DNA from: Chitinolyticbacter meiyuanensis
GTDB taxonomy: Bacteria; Pseudomonadota; Gammaproteobacteria; Burkholderiales; Chitinibacteraceae
NCBI RefSeq assembly: GCF_008033135.1
Contig: NZ_CP041335.1
Span: 124,001 to 188,000 of the forward strand
DNA length: 64,000 nucleotides
Reading direction: 5' to 3'
Below, one piece after another: positions 26,767 to 37,244 of this stretch. Below the pieces are notes generated by a model. The model was not told the origin of the DNA. It made no database searches and saw only the letters and a program-made list of their open reading frames with translations. A program made the translations under genes and the position numbers. The first letter of the stretch is position 1. Every line of letters starts with the position of its first letter.

Positions 26767-27287
26767 TGCGCGTGCTCGGCATCGATCCGGGCTCGCGCGT
26801 CGCCGGCTTCGGCGTGATCGACGTGGCCGGGCAGAACCGGCATTACGTCGCCTCCGGCTGCATCAAGACCCCCACCAACGGCACGCTGCCCGAGCGGGTG
26901 AAGGCGCTGCTCGACGGCGTAGCCCAGGTCGTGGCCACTTACCAGCCCGACATCGCCGCGGTCGAGATCGTGTTCGTCAACGTCAACCCGCAATCGACAC
27001 TGCTGCTGGGGCAGGCCCGCGGCGCGCTGATCGCCGGCCTCGTCACCGCCAACCTGCCGATCGCCGAATACACGGCGCTACAGGTGAAGCAGGCGGTGGT
27101 CGGCAACGGCCACGCCGACAAGGACCAGGTCGGCCACATGGTGCAGCGGCTGCTGCGGCTCTCCGGCATGCCGCAGGCGGATGCCGCCGACGCGCTCGCG
27201 GTGGCGCTGACCCACGCGCAGCATCAAGGCGGCGTGGCTCGGCAGCTGGGCAGCGGGCTGACCATCCGTCGCGGCCGGCTGGGCTGA
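26766..27287 (+). CDS. ruvC: Crossover junction endodeoxyribonuclease RuvC
   Basis: The 173-residue enzyme resolves Holliday junctions made by RecA. The four catalytic acidic residues are visible: Asp7 in LGIDPGS, Glu67 in AAVEIVFV, and Asp139 and Asp142 in [11 protein letters not shown]. The start ATG overlaps the previous stop by one base. In this window ruvC, ruvA and ruvB are in that order but interrupted by a zinc-ribbon gene and a PAP2 phosphatase gene. Confidence 0.95.
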   Translation: MRVLGIDPGSRVAGFGVIDVAGQNRHYVASGCIKTPTNGTLPERVKALLDGVAQVVATYQPDIAAVEIVFVNVNPQSTLLLGQARGALIAGLVTANLPIAEYTALQVKQAVVGNGHADKDQVGHMVQRLLRLSGMPQADAADALAVALTHAQHQGGVARQLGSGLTIRRGRLG

Positions 27288-27361
27288 ACCCGCATCACGC
27301 GAACGGAACTCGTCGGCACGGCAACCCGTCTCAGCAGCTTTGCCTGCCTGAGGAATGAAGC

Positions 27362-27661
27362 ATGGATTGTCCCGTCTGCAAGACCGCGCAACTGGTGATG
27401 AGCGAGCGCGCCGGCGTCGAAATCGACTATTGCCCGCAATGCCGCGGCGTGTGGCTCGATCGCGGCGAGCTCGACAAGATCATCGAGCGGGCCACGCGCG
27501 AGATGGCACCGTCCCAGCCGCCGGCACCACAGCCCGCCCCCGCCTACCAGCAGCAACCGCCGCAGCAATTCCAGCAGCCACAGCAGTATCACGGCGATCA
27601 CTACCAGAAGGGCCACAAGCCCTATCGCAAGAAGAGCTTCCTGGAAGAACTGTTCGACTGA
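27362..27661 (+). CDS. TFIIB-type zinc-ribbon protein
   Basis: The 99-residue protein opens with a zinc ribbon, CPVC at 3-6 and CPQC at 24-27 in DYCPQCRGVWLDRGELDKII, the zf-TFIIB family pattern. A Pro/Gln-rich low-complexity stretch follows (about 50-78), and a basic tail ends KKSFLEELFD. Small proteins of this type are widespread and their role is unknown. The conserved C-terminal FLEELFD looks like a short interaction motif. It lies between ruvC and ruvA, all on one strand. Confidence 0.82.
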   Translation: MDCPVCKTAQLVMSERAGVEIDYCPQCRGVWLDRGELDKIIERATREMAPSQPPAPQPAPAYQQQPPQQFQQPQQYHGDHYQKGHKPYRKKSFLEELFD

Positions 27662-27760
27662 TCGCCCAGCGGTTCGGGGCGCACGCATGCCATCGCGCCG
27701 CCACTGCGGCGCGATTTCGCATCCACCGTATACTGGCGGCTTTCTTCCCGGGTTTCCCTC

Positions 27761-28363
27761 ATGATCGGTCGCCTTGCCGGCAAACTGCTGGAAAAACAAC
27801 CACCGCAGATCGTGCTCGATGTGCACGGCGTCGGCTACGAGCTCGATGTGCCGATGAGCACCTTCTACGTGCTGCCCGTACTCGGCGCCGATACCCAGCT
27901 CTACACCCATCTGGTAGTGCGCGAGGATGCACAGCTGTTGTACGGCTTCGCCACCCGTGCCGAGCGCGACCTGTTCCGCCACCTGATCAAGATCACCGGC
28001 ATCGGCGCCAAGATCGCACTGGCCATCCTCTCCGGCCTGTCCAGCGACGAGCTGGCATTGGCCATCGCCGGCGAGGACGTGGCACGACTGTCCAAGGTGC
28101 CGGGCATAGGCAAGAAGACAGCCGAGCGACTGGTGCTGGAGCTGAAAGGCAAGCTCGGCAGCCTGCCGACCACGCCGGCTGTCGCTGCCAAGGTCAGCGG
28201 CCCGCTGTTCGCCGCCGGCGACGCCACCAACGACATCCAGCACGCGCTGTTGGCGCTCGGCTACAACGAGCGCGAAGCTACCGCGGCGATCAAGGCGCTA
28301 CCGGTCGATGTCGACGTCAATGACGGCATCCGCCTCGCGCTGAAGAGCCTCGCCAAGGTGTGA
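27761..28363 (+). CDS. ruvA: Holliday junction branch migration protein RuvA
   Basis: The 200-residue protein has domain I ([28 protein letters not shown]), domain II with two helix-hairpin-helix motifs ([33 protein letters not shown]) and a C-terminal domain III ([20 protein letters not shown]) that binds RuvB. It forms the tetramer holding the junction. Its stop overlaps the following PAP2 start by one base (TGATG). Confidence 0.95.
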   Translation: MIGRLAGKLLEKQPPQIVLDVHGVGYELDVPMSTFYVLPVLGADTQLYTHLVVREDAQLLYGFATRAERDLFRHLIKITGIGAKIALAILSGLSSDELALAIAGEDVARLSKVPGIGKKTAERLVLELKGKLGSLPTTPAVAAKVSGPLFAAGDATNDIQHALLALGYNEREATAAIKALPVDVDVNDGIRLALKSLAKV

Positions 28364-28955
28364 TGCGGGCGGGCGCACTGACCGCCGCGATCGCGGCCCT
28401 ACTCTACCTGCTGCTGGCGGCCAGCCTGTCCGCGTCCTGGCTCGGCCAGCTCGATACCGCCGCCTTTGCCTGGCTGTACGACGCCCGGCCCGGCTGGGTC
28501 GCCACCGCGCGGGCGCTGGGCCTTGCCGGTAGCCTTGTCGGCACGCTGCTGGTCGCCAGTGTGCTCGGCTGGCTGCTGCGCCAGCTCGGTCGCCCCGCCT
28601 GGCCTGGCCTGCCGCTGTTCCTGCTCGGCACCTGGGGCGTGAACTGGCTGCTCAAATACCTGACCGATCGGCCGCGACCTGCGCTGGAAGCGCTGATGCA
28701 CACGCACAGCTCGTCCTTTCCCAGTGGGCACGCCATGGCTGCCGCTGCGTTGGGCTTGGCCGCCGCTGGTTTGCTGGCACGGCGCTGGCCGCACCACCGG
28801 CAGCTGTGGTGGGCGCTCGGCCTGGCGTGGCTGCTGGCTGGTGGCCTCGCCCGCGTGGTACTGGGCGTGCATCATTTCTCCGATATCATGGCCGGATACA
28901 TGGCGGCCGTGGTACTGGTCGCCGGCTTCCACTTCCTTGCCAGCCGTTATTGCCG

Positions 28956-28959
<4 letters not shown>
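28363..28959 (+). CDS. PAP2-family membrane phosphatase
   Basis: The 198-residue protein has five or six membrane helices and the three PAP2 motifs in order: [21 protein letters not shown] and [15 protein letters not shown], with the catalytic His in each of the last two. These enzymes dephosphorylate undecaprenyl pyrophosphate, phosphatidic acid or similar lipids. It is locked between ruvA and ruvB with overlaps of one and four bases, so it is cotranslated with the branch-migration genes. No biochemical link between the two is known to me. Confidence 0.88.
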
Positions 28960-29999
<1,040 letters not shown>

Positions 30000-30113
30000 A
30001 AGCTTGCAGTGAGCAGGCAAACAGCGAATGCAATGCATTTGCGGCATTATTACGGGTCATCATCGGCCGTCCTGGTGTAAAAACGGCCTGAACACGAATC
30101 GAGGGAGAACAGG

Positions 30114-30797
30114 GTGGACGTCGCAATCGGCGCACAAGACATGTCGATACTGACGCTGGTGCTGGAAGCCAGCTTCGTCGTGCAACTGGTGATGGCGCTG
30201 CTGGCGCTGCTATCGCTGCTGTCGTGGTGGCACATCTTCAGCAAGTTCTTCACGCTGAGGTCGGCGATTCGCCGCACCGACGAGTTCGAGGACCGCTTCT
30301 GGAGCGGCACCGACCTCGCCGCGCTGTACGACAGCACCCGGCGCAACAACAACATCGGGCTGGAGAAGATCTTCGTCGCCGGCTTCACCGAGTTCCAGAA
30401 GCTGCGCCAGCGCGGCGGCATGGAGCTGTCGGACATCATGGACGGCACCCGCCGCGCCATGCGTGCCGCCACCCAGCGCGAGCTCGATTTTCTCGACAAG
30501 CACACGGCCTTCCTTGCCTCGGTCGGCTCGGTCTCGCCCTATATCGGCCTGTTTGGCACCGTGTGGGGCATCATGCATGCCTTCCGCGGCCTGGCAAACG
30601 TGGGCCAGGCGACACTCGCCACCGTCGCCCCCGGCATTGCCGAAGCACTGGTCGCCACAGCAATCGGCCTCTTTGCCGCGATTCCGGCCACCGTGGCCTA
30701 CAACCGTTTCGCGCACGATGTCGACGGTCTTGCCAGCCGCTTCGATGCCTTCTCCGAGGAATTCCTCAACATCCTGCAGCGGCAGGCCGCGAAGTAA
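30114..30797 (+). CDS. tolQ: Tol-Pal system protein TolQ
   Basis: The 227-residue inner-membrane protein has three helices: about 12-40, 133-160 and 172-195, with the family block [20 protein letters not shown]. With TolR it makes the proton-driven motor that energises TolA during outer-membrane constriction at division. The start is a GTG with GAGGGAG seven bases upstream; an ATG nine codons later is the alternative. It begins the canonical tolQRAB-pal-cpoB order that runs to 34985. Confidence 0.92.
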   Translation: MDVAIGAQDMSILTLVLEASFVVQLVMALLALLSLLSWWHIFSKFFTLRSAIRRTDEFEDRFWSGTDLAALYDSTRRNNNIGLEKIFVAGFTEFQKLRQRGGMELSDIMDGTRRAMRAATQRELDFLDKHTAFLASVGSVSPYIGLFGTVWGIMHAFRGLANVGQATLATVAPGIAEALVATAIGLFAAIPATVAYNRFAHDVDGLASRFDAFSEEFLNILQRQAAK

Positions 30798-30807
30798 GGG
30801 GAGCACC

Positions 30808-31233
30808 ATGGCCGGACATCGCCGCCCCCGTCGCGCAATGAACGACATCAACGTCGTACCCTACATCGACGTGATGCTGGTGCTGCTCGTCATCTTCATG
30901 GTGACCGCGCCGATGATGCAGCAGGGCACCATCAACCTGCCCTCGGTGGGCGCCACCACCGATCGCGAGCTTGCGGCCAAGCCCTTGCGCGTGGAAATCG
31001 ATGGTAGTGGCCAGCTCAAGCTGATCGTCGACGGTACCAGCAGCGCCGCCGCCGACAATGCCGCACTGGTCGCCGCCATCCAGGGCCAGCTCGCCGCTAC
31101 GCCGGATCGCCCGGTGGTGATCGCCGCCGACAAGGACGTGAAGTACGAAGTGGTGATGCAGACCATGGATGCGCTGCGCCGCGCCCAGGTGCCGCGCGTG
31201 GGCCTGTTGGTGGAGCAGAAGCCGGGACAATGA
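30808..31233 (+). CDS. tolR: Tol-Pal system protein TolR
   Basis: The 141-residue protein has one membrane helix (about 18-38) with the proton-pathway aspartate in VVPYIDVMLVLLVIF and a periplasmic domain ending VPRVGLLVEQKPGQ. It pairs with TolQ. The ATG at 30808 follows GGGGAG; longer frames start within tolQ. Its stop overlaps the tolA start by four bases. Confidence 0.92.
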   Translation: MAGHRRPRRAMNDINVVPYIDVMLVLLVIFMVTAPMMQQGTINLPSVGATTDRELAAKPLRVEIDGSGQLKLIVDGTSSAAADNAALVAAIQGQLAATPDRPVVIAADKDVKYEVVMQTMDALRRAQVPRVGLLVEQKPGQ

Positions 31234-32090
31234 GCCCCCGACTCCAGCTCCAAGCGCGCGAGGCGCACCAGGGACTGAGCTTTGCGCTCGCCATCGTCGT
31301 GCACCTGCTGTTCGGCGCCTTCCTCTTGATCTCGGTGCAATGGCAGACCAAGAAACCCGAGCCGGTGGTGGTCGAGCTGTGGGGCCCGCCGCCTGCGGCG
31401 CCGAGCGAAGCCCGCGAAGTGCCGAAATCCGAGCCAGTGCGCCCGGAACCACCGCGACCACCGCAACCTGAGGTGAAACAGCCGGATATCGCCACCGAGC
31501 GCATCAAGCCCAAGCCGACACCGGCCAAGGTGACCCCGACGCCTGCTCCCACGCCAACGCCGCTGCCCAAGGCCACGCCGACACCGAAACCGGCACCAAC
31601 GCCGGCCGCCAAGCCCACGCAGCAACCGACGCAACCGCCGAAACCCAAGCCGACGAAAAAGCCGAGCGAGATGGACCAGCTGCTTGGCACCGATGCGCTG
31701 ATCAAGCCCGATGCCAAGCCACAACCGGGCGGCAAGGCCGGCGGACAAGGCAGCAATCCGGATGCGCCGGCTGGCAGCACTGGCCGCGGCAGCAGCGCCA
31801 ATGGCGCCGACCTGGCCAATTACAAGGGCCGGGTGATCGACCTGATCCGCTCACGTACGGTGTTCGATGACAACACCGCCGGGAACCCGACCGCCGTCTA
31901 CAAGATCAGTCTGTTGCCCAGCGGCGAAATCCAGAGCGCGATGCTGGTGCGCTCATCCGGTGACGCCGCCTACAACGAGGCCACGCATCGCGCCATCATG
32001 GCGCTGGGCCAGTTCCCGCCGTTGCCATCGAACAAGCCGTTCACCGGCGGCGAGCGTGAATGGACGATTACCTTCCGCCTGCGCGACTGA
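31230..32090 (+). CDS. tolA: Tol-Pal system protein TolA, proline-rich form
   Basis: The 286-residue protein has an N-terminal membrane anchor (LSFALAIVVHLLFGAFLLISV, about 16-36), a long Pro/Thr/Lys-rich periplasmic linker (about 60-150, with PTPAPTPTPLPKATPTPKPA) and a C-terminal TolA/TonB domain (YKGRVIDLIRSRTVFDDNT ... KISLLPSGEIQSAML). E. coli TolA has a helical Ala/Lys-rich linker and is ~420 residues; this one is shorter with a TonB-like linker. Position in the operon fixes the assignment. Confidence 0.9.
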   Translation: MSPRLQLQAREAHQGLSFALAIVVHLLFGAFLLISVQWQTKKPEPVVVELWGPPPAAPSEAREVPKSEPVRPEPPRPPQPEVKQPDIATERIKPKPTPAKVTPTPAPTPTPLPKATPTPKPAPTPAAKPTQQPTQPPKPKPTKKPSEMDQLLGTDALIKPDAKPQPGGKAGGQGSNPDAPAGSTGRGSSANGADLANYKGRVIDLIRSRTVFDDNTAGNPTAVYKISLLPSGEIQSAMLVRSSGDAAYNEATHRAIMALGQFPPLPSNKPFTGGEREWTITFRLRD

Positions 32091-32118
32091 CGCGGCGGAG
32101 ACGATAAGGAGAAACGCG

Positions 32119-33390
32119 TTGAGAGCCTTGCTGAAATGGATGATGGCGAGCCTGCTGCTCGCCGCCACCGCCGCCCGCGCCGACATGACCATCGAAGTGG
32201 TCGGCGTCGGTGCCAACCAGTATCCGATCGCCATCGCCCCGTTCCAGAACGAGGTCAGCCAGCCGCAGCCGGTCAGCACCGTGATCAGCGATGATCTGGC
32301 GCGCAGCGGCCTGTTCAAGGTGATCGGCGCCGGCAACCTGTCGCCGGTGCCGTACAGCGATACGCAGGTGCCACATGGCGAACTGACCAGCCGTGGCGCG
32401 CAGACCGCCGTGGTCGGGCAGGTCACGCCGGCCGGTGATGGCACGCTATCGGTGAAGTTCTGGCTGGTCGACCTGGCCACCAAGCAGACGCTGATCGCCC
32501 ACGAAAAGCGCGCCAAGCCGACGCAGCTACGGCGCGTGGCGCACCAGATCGCCGACATGATCTACCAGAAGATCACCGGCGAGCCCGGCGCCTTCTCCAG
32601 CCGTATCGCCTACGTGGTGAAGACCGGAGCCCGTTACCAATTGCAGGTGGCCGATGCCGACGGCTTCGGCGCGCAGACCCTCGTCGCCTCGAACGAACCC
32701 ATCATGTCGCCCAAGTGGTCGCCCGAAGGCGGGCGCCTGGCCTACGTGTCCTTCGAGGACAAGAAACCCATCGTCTACGTGCAGGAGCTCGCCTCCGGCA
32801 AGCGCTGGCAGGCGGCGGCGTTCAAGGGCAGCAATTCAGCCCCGGCCTGGTCGCCCGATGGCCAGACGCTGGCCGTGGTGCTGACACGTGATGGCGGCAG
32901 CCAGATCTTCACTGTGCCGGTGACCGGTGGCACGCCGCGCCGGCTGACCCATACCGGTGAAATCAATACGGAGCCCTATTTCACGCCGGACGGCGGCAGC
33001 ATCTTGTTCACCTCCGACCGTGGCGGCAGCCCGCAGATCTACAAAATGACGGTGAATGGTGGCGGCACCGAGCGGCTGACCTTCAGCGGCAGCTACAACG
33101 CCTCGCCCAAACTGTCGCGCGACGGCAAGACCCTCACCTATATCACCCGTGATGGCGGCTACCGCGTAGCGGTGATGGACATGGCCAGCCGCCAGGTACA
33201 GGTACTGACGGACACCAGCCTCGACGATTCACCGACCTTTGCCCCCAATGGCCGGATGATCCTCTACGAAACCGATATCGGTGGTCGCGGCACGTTGGCC
33301 GCCGTGTCGCGCGACGGCCGCGTCAAGCAACGGCTGCGTGCGCAGGCCGGCGACGTGCGCCAGCCGGCTTGGGGGCCGATGGTCCGCTGA
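32119..33390 (+). CDS. tolB: Tol-Pal system beta-propeller protein TolB
   Basis: The 423-residue periplasmic precursor has a signal peptide (KWMMASLLLAATAARA), a TolB N-terminal domain (IAIAPFQNEVSQPQPVSTVISDDLARSGLF) and a six-bladed propeller with repeated SPDG/TPDGG-type blades (APAWSPDGQTLAVVL, EPYFTPDGGSILFTSDRGG, SPKLSRDGKTLTYITRDGG). It binds Pal and recycles it. The start appears to be a TTG seven bases after AAGGAG; the next ATG is within the signal peptide and too far from the ribosome-binding site. Confidence 0.93.
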   Translation: MRALLKWMMASLLLAATAARADMTIEVVGVGANQYPIAIAPFQNEVSQPQPVSTVISDDLARSGLFKVIGAGNLSPVPYSDTQVPHGELTSRGAQTAVVGQVTPAGDGTLSVKFWLVDLATKQTLIAHEKRAKPTQLRRVAHQIADMIYQKITGEPGAFSSRIAYVVKTGARYQLQVADADGFGAQTLVASNEPIMSPKWSPEGGRLAYVSFEDKKPIVYVQELASGKRWQAAAFKGSNSAPAWSPDGQTLAVVLTRDGGSQIFTVPVTGGTPRRLTHTGEINTEPYFTPDGGSILFTSDRGGSPQIYKMTVNGGGTERLTFSGSYNASPKLSRDGKTLTYITRDGGYRVAVMDMASRQVQVLTDTSLDDSPTFAPNGRMILYETDIGGRGTLAAVSRDGRVKQRLRAQAGDVRQPAWGPMVR

Positions 33391-33539
33391 GCGGGGTTGG
33401 ACGGCCTGTCAGCATGGCGGGGCACGCAGTAAGCTGCGCCGGCTATGTTGGGGGAATCGCAAGCCAGGGCCGGGTGGGAAGCCCGGTCGAGCGCACGGCG
33501 TGGCCGTGCATGGAATCACGATGAGAAGGAGCTAGCACC

Positions 33540-34082
33540 ATGAAGAAGATTGCACTGAGCCTGATGATGACCGCGCTGCTCGCCGCGTGCTCGAGCACGC
33601 CGAAGAACGAGGGTGGCGCCGCGCCGACGCCGGCCCCGGTCACCAATGGCACCACCACTTCGGGCACCACCTCCGGCGGTACCAGCGGCAACGATCTGGC
33701 GCAGAAGGGCTACAGCCCGCTGACCGATCCGAACAACGTGCTGTCGCAGCGCCGCGTGTACTTCGATTACGACTCCTTCGCGGTCAAGCAGGAATTCACC
33801 CCGCTGGTCGAAGCCCATTCGAAGTACCTGCTCGACAACAAGAGCGCACGCGTCATCGTCCAGGGCCACACCGACAACCGCGGCACCGCCGAATACAACC
33901 TGGCACTGGGCCAGAAGCGGGCCGATGCGGTGAAGAAGCTGATGAATGCCTACGGCGTGCAGGATGCCCAGATCGAGACCGTGAGCTTCGGCGAGGAGAA
34001 ACCGCTGGAGCAGGGCGACACCGAAGAGGCGTGGGAACGCAACCGTCGCGCCGAGATCGTCTACCCCGGCGAGCAGCAGTAA
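33540..34082 (+). CDS. pal: Peptidoglycan-associated lipoprotein Pal
   Basis: The 180-residue precursor has a lipobox LLAACS (lipidated Cys about 17), a flexible Gly/Thr/Ser/Asn-rich linker (about 20-52) and an OmpA-like domain with VYFDYDSFAVKQEFTPLVEAH and VQGHTDNRGTAEYNLALGQKRA, the peptidoglycan-binding loop. It tethers the outer membrane to the wall and is the target of TolB. Upstream, at 33493-33509, GCACGGC and GCCGTGC form a 7-bp hairpin about 30 bases before the ATG, which has AAGGAG. Confidence 0.95.
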   Translation: MKKIALSLMMTALLAACSSTPKNEGGAAPTPAPVTNGTTTSGTTSGGTSGNDLAQKGYSPLTDPNNVLSQRRVYFDYDSFAVKQEFTPLVEAHSKYLLDNKSARVIVQGHTDNRGTAEYNLALGQKRADAVKKLMNAYGVQDAQIETVSFGEEKPLEQGDTEEAWERNRRAEIVYPGEQQ

Positions 34083-34085
34083 GCG

Positions 34086-34146
34086 CCTGTTCAATGTCTT
34101 TTCACCGCAGCGTTCGGCGCGGTGGCGAAAAGGCGTTGAACAGGCT
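34086..34146 (+). other. Long stem-loop between pal and cpoB
   Basis: Outer arms GCCTGTTCAA (34086-34095) and TTGAACAGGC (34137-34146) are perfect. Inside, CTTTTC (34099-34104) pairs with GAAAAG (34128-34133) and ACCGC (34105-34109) with GCGGT (34120-34124) across a 3-nt bulge. No T run follows. It starts four bases after the pal stop and may stabilise the upstream mRNA or reduce read-through into cpoB. Confidence 0.65.
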
Positions 34147-34241
34147 CTCGGCCGCGTCGCGACGCTTGCCCCGCGCGATGCGGCCGCTTAGTCTTGCGGC
34201 GACGCCTTGCCGTCGCCGCTTTCACGAACGGATCACCTACC

Positions 34242-34985
34242 ATGACACTGCCGCACTCGAGATTGCTCACCATCGTCGCCGCGCTCGCCCTCACCGCGCC
34301 GGCCCATGCCTTCCTGTCGGATACCCAGGCCCGTGAGGACATCGCGGCGCTGCAGACGCAGGTGAAGCAACAGCAGGACAAGCTGACCCAACTGGAAGCT
34401 GCATCGCGCCGCATCGTCGATCTGACCAACCAGATCGAATCGCTGAAGCAGGAGATCGCCAACCTGCGTGGCCAGATCGAGGTGCTGCAGTACAACGCGC
34501 AGGCGACCGAGAAGCGGCAGAAGGACCTGTACGTCGATCTCGACAACCGCGTGCGTGCGATCGAGGAGGCCAAGGTGCAGCAGGCACAAGCACAGGCCCA
34601 GGCACAGCAAGCGGCAGCCGGCCAGTCGCTCGATACGGCCATCGCCTTATCGCGCAACGGCAAGCACAAGGAAGCCGTGCCGGCGCTGAAGCGCTTCCTC
34701 GCCGAGAACCCGGGCAACGACAAGGCGCCCGAAGCCATGTACTGGCTCGGCACCAGCCAGACCGCACTCAAGGATTACAAGGGCGCAGCCGCCTCGTACA
34801 GCGAGGTAGTGAACGCCGCGCCGAACGATCCAGTGGCACCCGACGCGCTGTTCGGCCTTGCCGTCGTCTCCAACGCCAAGGGCGACAAGAAGGGTGCACG
34901 CAGCTACCTGCTGCAGCTGATCGAGAAGTATCCGAACTCGGACAAGGCCGAGGCAGCCAAGAAGGCGCTGATCGCCGTCGATTGA
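34242..34985 (+). CDS. cpoB: Cell division coordinator CpoB (YbgF)
   Basis: The 247-residue periplasmic precursor has a signal peptide (LLTIVAALALTAPAHA), an N-terminal coiled coil (LQTQVKQQQDKLTQLEAASRR through about residue 105) that trimerises and binds TolA, and C-terminal TPR repeats (ALKRFLAENPGNDKAPEAMYWLG, ASYSEVVNAAPNDPVAPDALF). It links Tol-Pal to peptidoglycan synthesis at division. The ATG at 34242 gives MTLPHSRLL; an upstream ATG adds an unlikely arginine-rich stretch. Confidence 0.92.
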   Translation: MTLPHSRLLTIVAALALTAPAHAFLSDTQAREDIAALQTQVKQQQDKLTQLEAASRRIVDLTNQIESLKQEIANLRGQIEVLQYNAQATEKRQKDLYVDLDNRVRAIEEAKVQQAQAQAQAQQAAAGQSLDTAIALSRNGKHKEAVPALKRFLAENPGNDKAPEAMYWLGTSQTALKDYKGAAASYSEVVNAAPNDPVAPDALFGLAVVSNAKGDKKGARSYLLQLIEKYPNSDKAEAAKKALIAVD

Positions 34986-35042
34986 CCCTATCGGCAAGCC
35001 GCTGATTCGGCGAGACTTTTTTCGCCACCCGGCTTACAATAC

Positions 35043-35089
35043 GCACCGGCCGCACCGCAGGCGATTTCCTGCAAGGGCGGCCGTTGTGC
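35043..35089 (+). promoter_or_regulatory. Structured leader of queE
   Basis: Just after a TACAAT (35035-35040) comes a stem of GCAC/GTGC (35043-35046/35086-35089, with a TT bulge), CGGCCGC/GCGGCCG (35047-35053/35077-35083) and GCAGG/CCTGC (35057-35061/35068-35072) with a six-base loop. I looked for a preQ1 riboswitch because queE is a typical target, but the preQ1-I consensus (a short CU-rich hairpin plus an A-rich tail) is not there. Confidence 0.45.
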
Positions 35090-35132
35090 TTTCCATCGTC
35101 CGTCGGGCTGTCTTCCCGGCAAGGAGCTTCCC

Positions 35133-35780
35133 ATGCGCGCCGAAAACCTGCGCATCACCGAGATTTTCCATTCGCTGCAAGGCGAGACCAGCCGCATCGG
35201 GCTGCCCACCGTATTCGTGCGCCTCACCGGCTGTCCCTTGCGCTGCACCTGGTGCGATTCGGCCTACGCCTTCCACGGCGGCGAGACCATGACGATCGAT
35301 GCCATCGTCGAGCGCGTTGCCGAGCTCAAGGCCCGCCATGTCTGCGTCACCGGCGGTGAGCCGCTGGCGCAGAAGCCGGTGCACACATTGATGACGAAGC
35401 TATGTGATGCCGGCTACAGCGTCAGCCTGGAAACCAGCGGCGCGCTGCCGGTAAACGAGGTCGACCCCCGCGTCTCGCGCATCGTCGACCTGAAGGCCCC
35501 CGGCTCGGGCGAAGTCGCCAAGAACCTGTGGTCCAACCTCGACGTGCTCACGCGCAACGACGAGATCAAGTTCGTGCTCGCCGACCGCGGTGATTACGAC
35601 TGGGCACGCCAGATGATTGCCGAGCGTGGCCTAGCCGATATCGCGCCGGTGCTGTTCTCTCCGGTATGGGAGACGCTGCCGCCGGCCCAGCTCGCCGAAT
35701 GGGTGGTGGCAGACAAGCTGCCGGTGCGGATGCAGGTGCAGCTGCACAAGATCCTCTGGGGTGAGAAACCCGGTGTGTGA
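35133..35780 (+). CDS. queE: 7-carboxy-7-deazaguanine synthase QueE
   Basis: The 215-residue radical SAM enzyme has the C-x3-C-x2-C cluster motif at Cys34, Cys38 and Cys41 (LTGCPLRCTWCDS) and the SAM-binding CVTGGEPLAQ. It converts 6-carboxytetrahydropterin to 7-carboxy-7-deazaguanine in queuosine biosynthesis. The CX3CX2C form is the standard one, not the CX14CX2C variant. The next step, QueC, is encoded at 37241 after clcA. QueD, QueF and Tgt are not in the window. Confidence 0.94.
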   Translation: MRAENLRITEIFHSLQGETSRIGLPTVFVRLTGCPLRCTWCDSAYAFHGGETMTIDAIVERVAELKARHVCVTGGEPLAQKPVHTLMTKLCDAGYSVSLETSGALPVNEVDPRVSRIVDLKAPGSGEVAKNLWSNLDVLTRNDEIKFVLADRGDYDWARQMIAERGLADIAPVLFSPVWETLPPAQLAEWVVADKLPVRMQVQLHKILWGEKPGV

Positions 35781-35781
35781 A

Positions 35782-35805
35782 CACAGCGGTGCCCGCGCCG
35801 CTGTG
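35782..35805 (+). terminator. Hairpin after queE
   Basis: CACAGCGG and CCGCTGTG are perfect 8-base arms two bases past the queE stop. A second hairpin, GCCCGGCA/TGCCGGGC, lies at 35858-35875. Neither has a T tract, so they may be weak terminators or only structured spacer before clcA. Confidence 0.4.
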
Positions 35806-35915
35806 ACACATTCCCCCAAATTGATCTGCGCCACCGCGCTACCATGGCAGCGCCGAGGCCCGGCAAGTGCCGGGCTCACGCCTAAACTGGCTTTATCCCA
35901 AACCGCCCACCCACC

Positions 35916-37244
35916 ATGCAGCTCAAACGCCTGTTGGTCCGCTTTCGCGACTTGCCCGAACGCTCTCGCGCCACGCTGGTGCTGTGGGGCGGCGCAGCCA
36001 TGGTCGGCCTCGTCGCCGTGCTGCTGGCCAAGGCGGCAGAATGGGCGTTCGCCGGCTTCGACGCGCTGACCGCACGCTGGTGGTGGTGGCCCCTGCTGTC
36101 GCTGCCGCTGGGCGGCATGGCGATACGCTGGCTGATGACCCGCATCGGCCAGGGCGCCGAAGGCAGCGGCATCCCGCAGGCGATGGCTGCGCTGGAAGTG
36201 GCCGACCGCCCCGAGATCGCCGAGCGCCTGCTCGGATTGCGCATCGCCGCCGCCAAGTTCGTCGGTATCGTGCTGGGCCTGGGTTCCGGCTTCGTGCTCG
36301 GCCGCGAAGGGCCCACGGTGCAGATCGGCGCCAGCATCATGTACGCCTGCCGGCGCTTCGTGCCACTGGCCGACGCAGCGTTCCGCCGCCAGCTGATCCT
36401 TGCTGGCGGTGCGGCCGGCATTGCCGCCGCCTTCAATACCCCGCTCGCCGGCATCGTGTTCGCCTTCGAGGAGCTGGCTCGCTCAGTGGAGGAGCGCACC
36501 AGTGGCAAGTTGATCGGCGCGGTGATTCTCGCCGGGGTGGTCGCGCTGGCACTGCTCGGCAACTACACCTATTTCGGCCAGATCAACGTGCCCGGCTTTT
36601 CCTACGGCATCCTGCTGCCCACGGTACTGATCGCCGTGGTTGCCGGCCTCGTCGGCGGGGCGTTTTCCTGGTTGTGCGTGCACCCGCAGCGCTGGCTGCC
36701 GGCCCCGCTGTTGGCCTGGCGCCTGGGTCATCAGTACGCGTTCGTTGCCGGCTGCGGTGTGCTGATCGCCGGCTGCGGCCTGATCGCACCGATCTTCGGC
36801 AGCGGTGCCGAGGCCACCAGCGCCGCCATCGCCAGCGGCGACGGGCTGGCCTGGTATTTCCTGCCGCTCAAGTTCATCGGCCTCTTGGCCACCTTCCTCA
36901 CCGGACTGCCCGGTGGCATCTTCGCGCCGTCGCTGTCGCTCGGCGCCGGCGTCGGCAGCTGGTTCCTGCCGTTGTTCGATCCCAGCCTGCACGTCAAGCT
37001 GATCGCCATCGGCATGGCGGCAATGCTGGCCGCAGTGACCCGCGCGCCGCTGACCTCGGCCATCATCCTGATGGAAATGACCGGCGGCCAGGACATGGTG
37101 ATCTCCACGCTGGCAGCGACCATGATCGCCGCCAGCGTCGCCCGCATCTTCCGCACCAATCTCTATCACGACCTTGCCGAACGCGCGCTGCGCACCCTCG
37201 CGCCCGCCCCCGCGGCATTGGTCAGCGACAAGGACAAACCATGA
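35916..37244 (+). CDS. clcA: CLC-family chloride channel / H+-Cl- antiporter
   Basis: The 442-residue membrane protein has the three CLC selectivity motifs: GSGIP ([12 protein letters not shown]), GREGP ([16 protein letters not shown], with the gating glutamate) and GGIFAPSL ([18 protein letters not shown]). The GREGP glutamate indicates an exchanger rather than a pure channel; the internal gating Glu of E. coli ClcA is not something I can align with confidence. It has no CBS domains. It overlaps queC by four bases. Confidence 0.92.
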   Translation: MQLKRLLVRFRDLPERSRATLVLWGGAAMVGLVAVLLAKAAEWAFAGFDALTARWWWWPLLSLPLGGMAIRWLMTRIGQGAEGSGIPQAMAALEVADRPEIAERLLGLRIAAAKFVGIVLGLGSGFVLGREGPTVQIGASIMYACRRFVPLADAAFRRQLILAGGAAGIAAAFNTPLAGIVFAFEELARSVEERTSGKLIGAVILAGVVALALLGNYTYFGQINVPGFSYGILLPTVLIAVVAGLVGGAFSWLCVHPQRWLPAPLLAWRLGHQYAFVAGCGVLIAGCGLIAPIFGSGAEATSAAIASGDGLAWYFLPLKFIGLLATFLTGLPGGIFAPSLSLGAGVGSWFLPLFDPSLHVKLIAIGMAAMLAAVTRAPLTSAIILMEMTGGQDMVISTLAATMIAASVARIFRTNLYHDLAERALRTLAPAPAALVSDKDKP

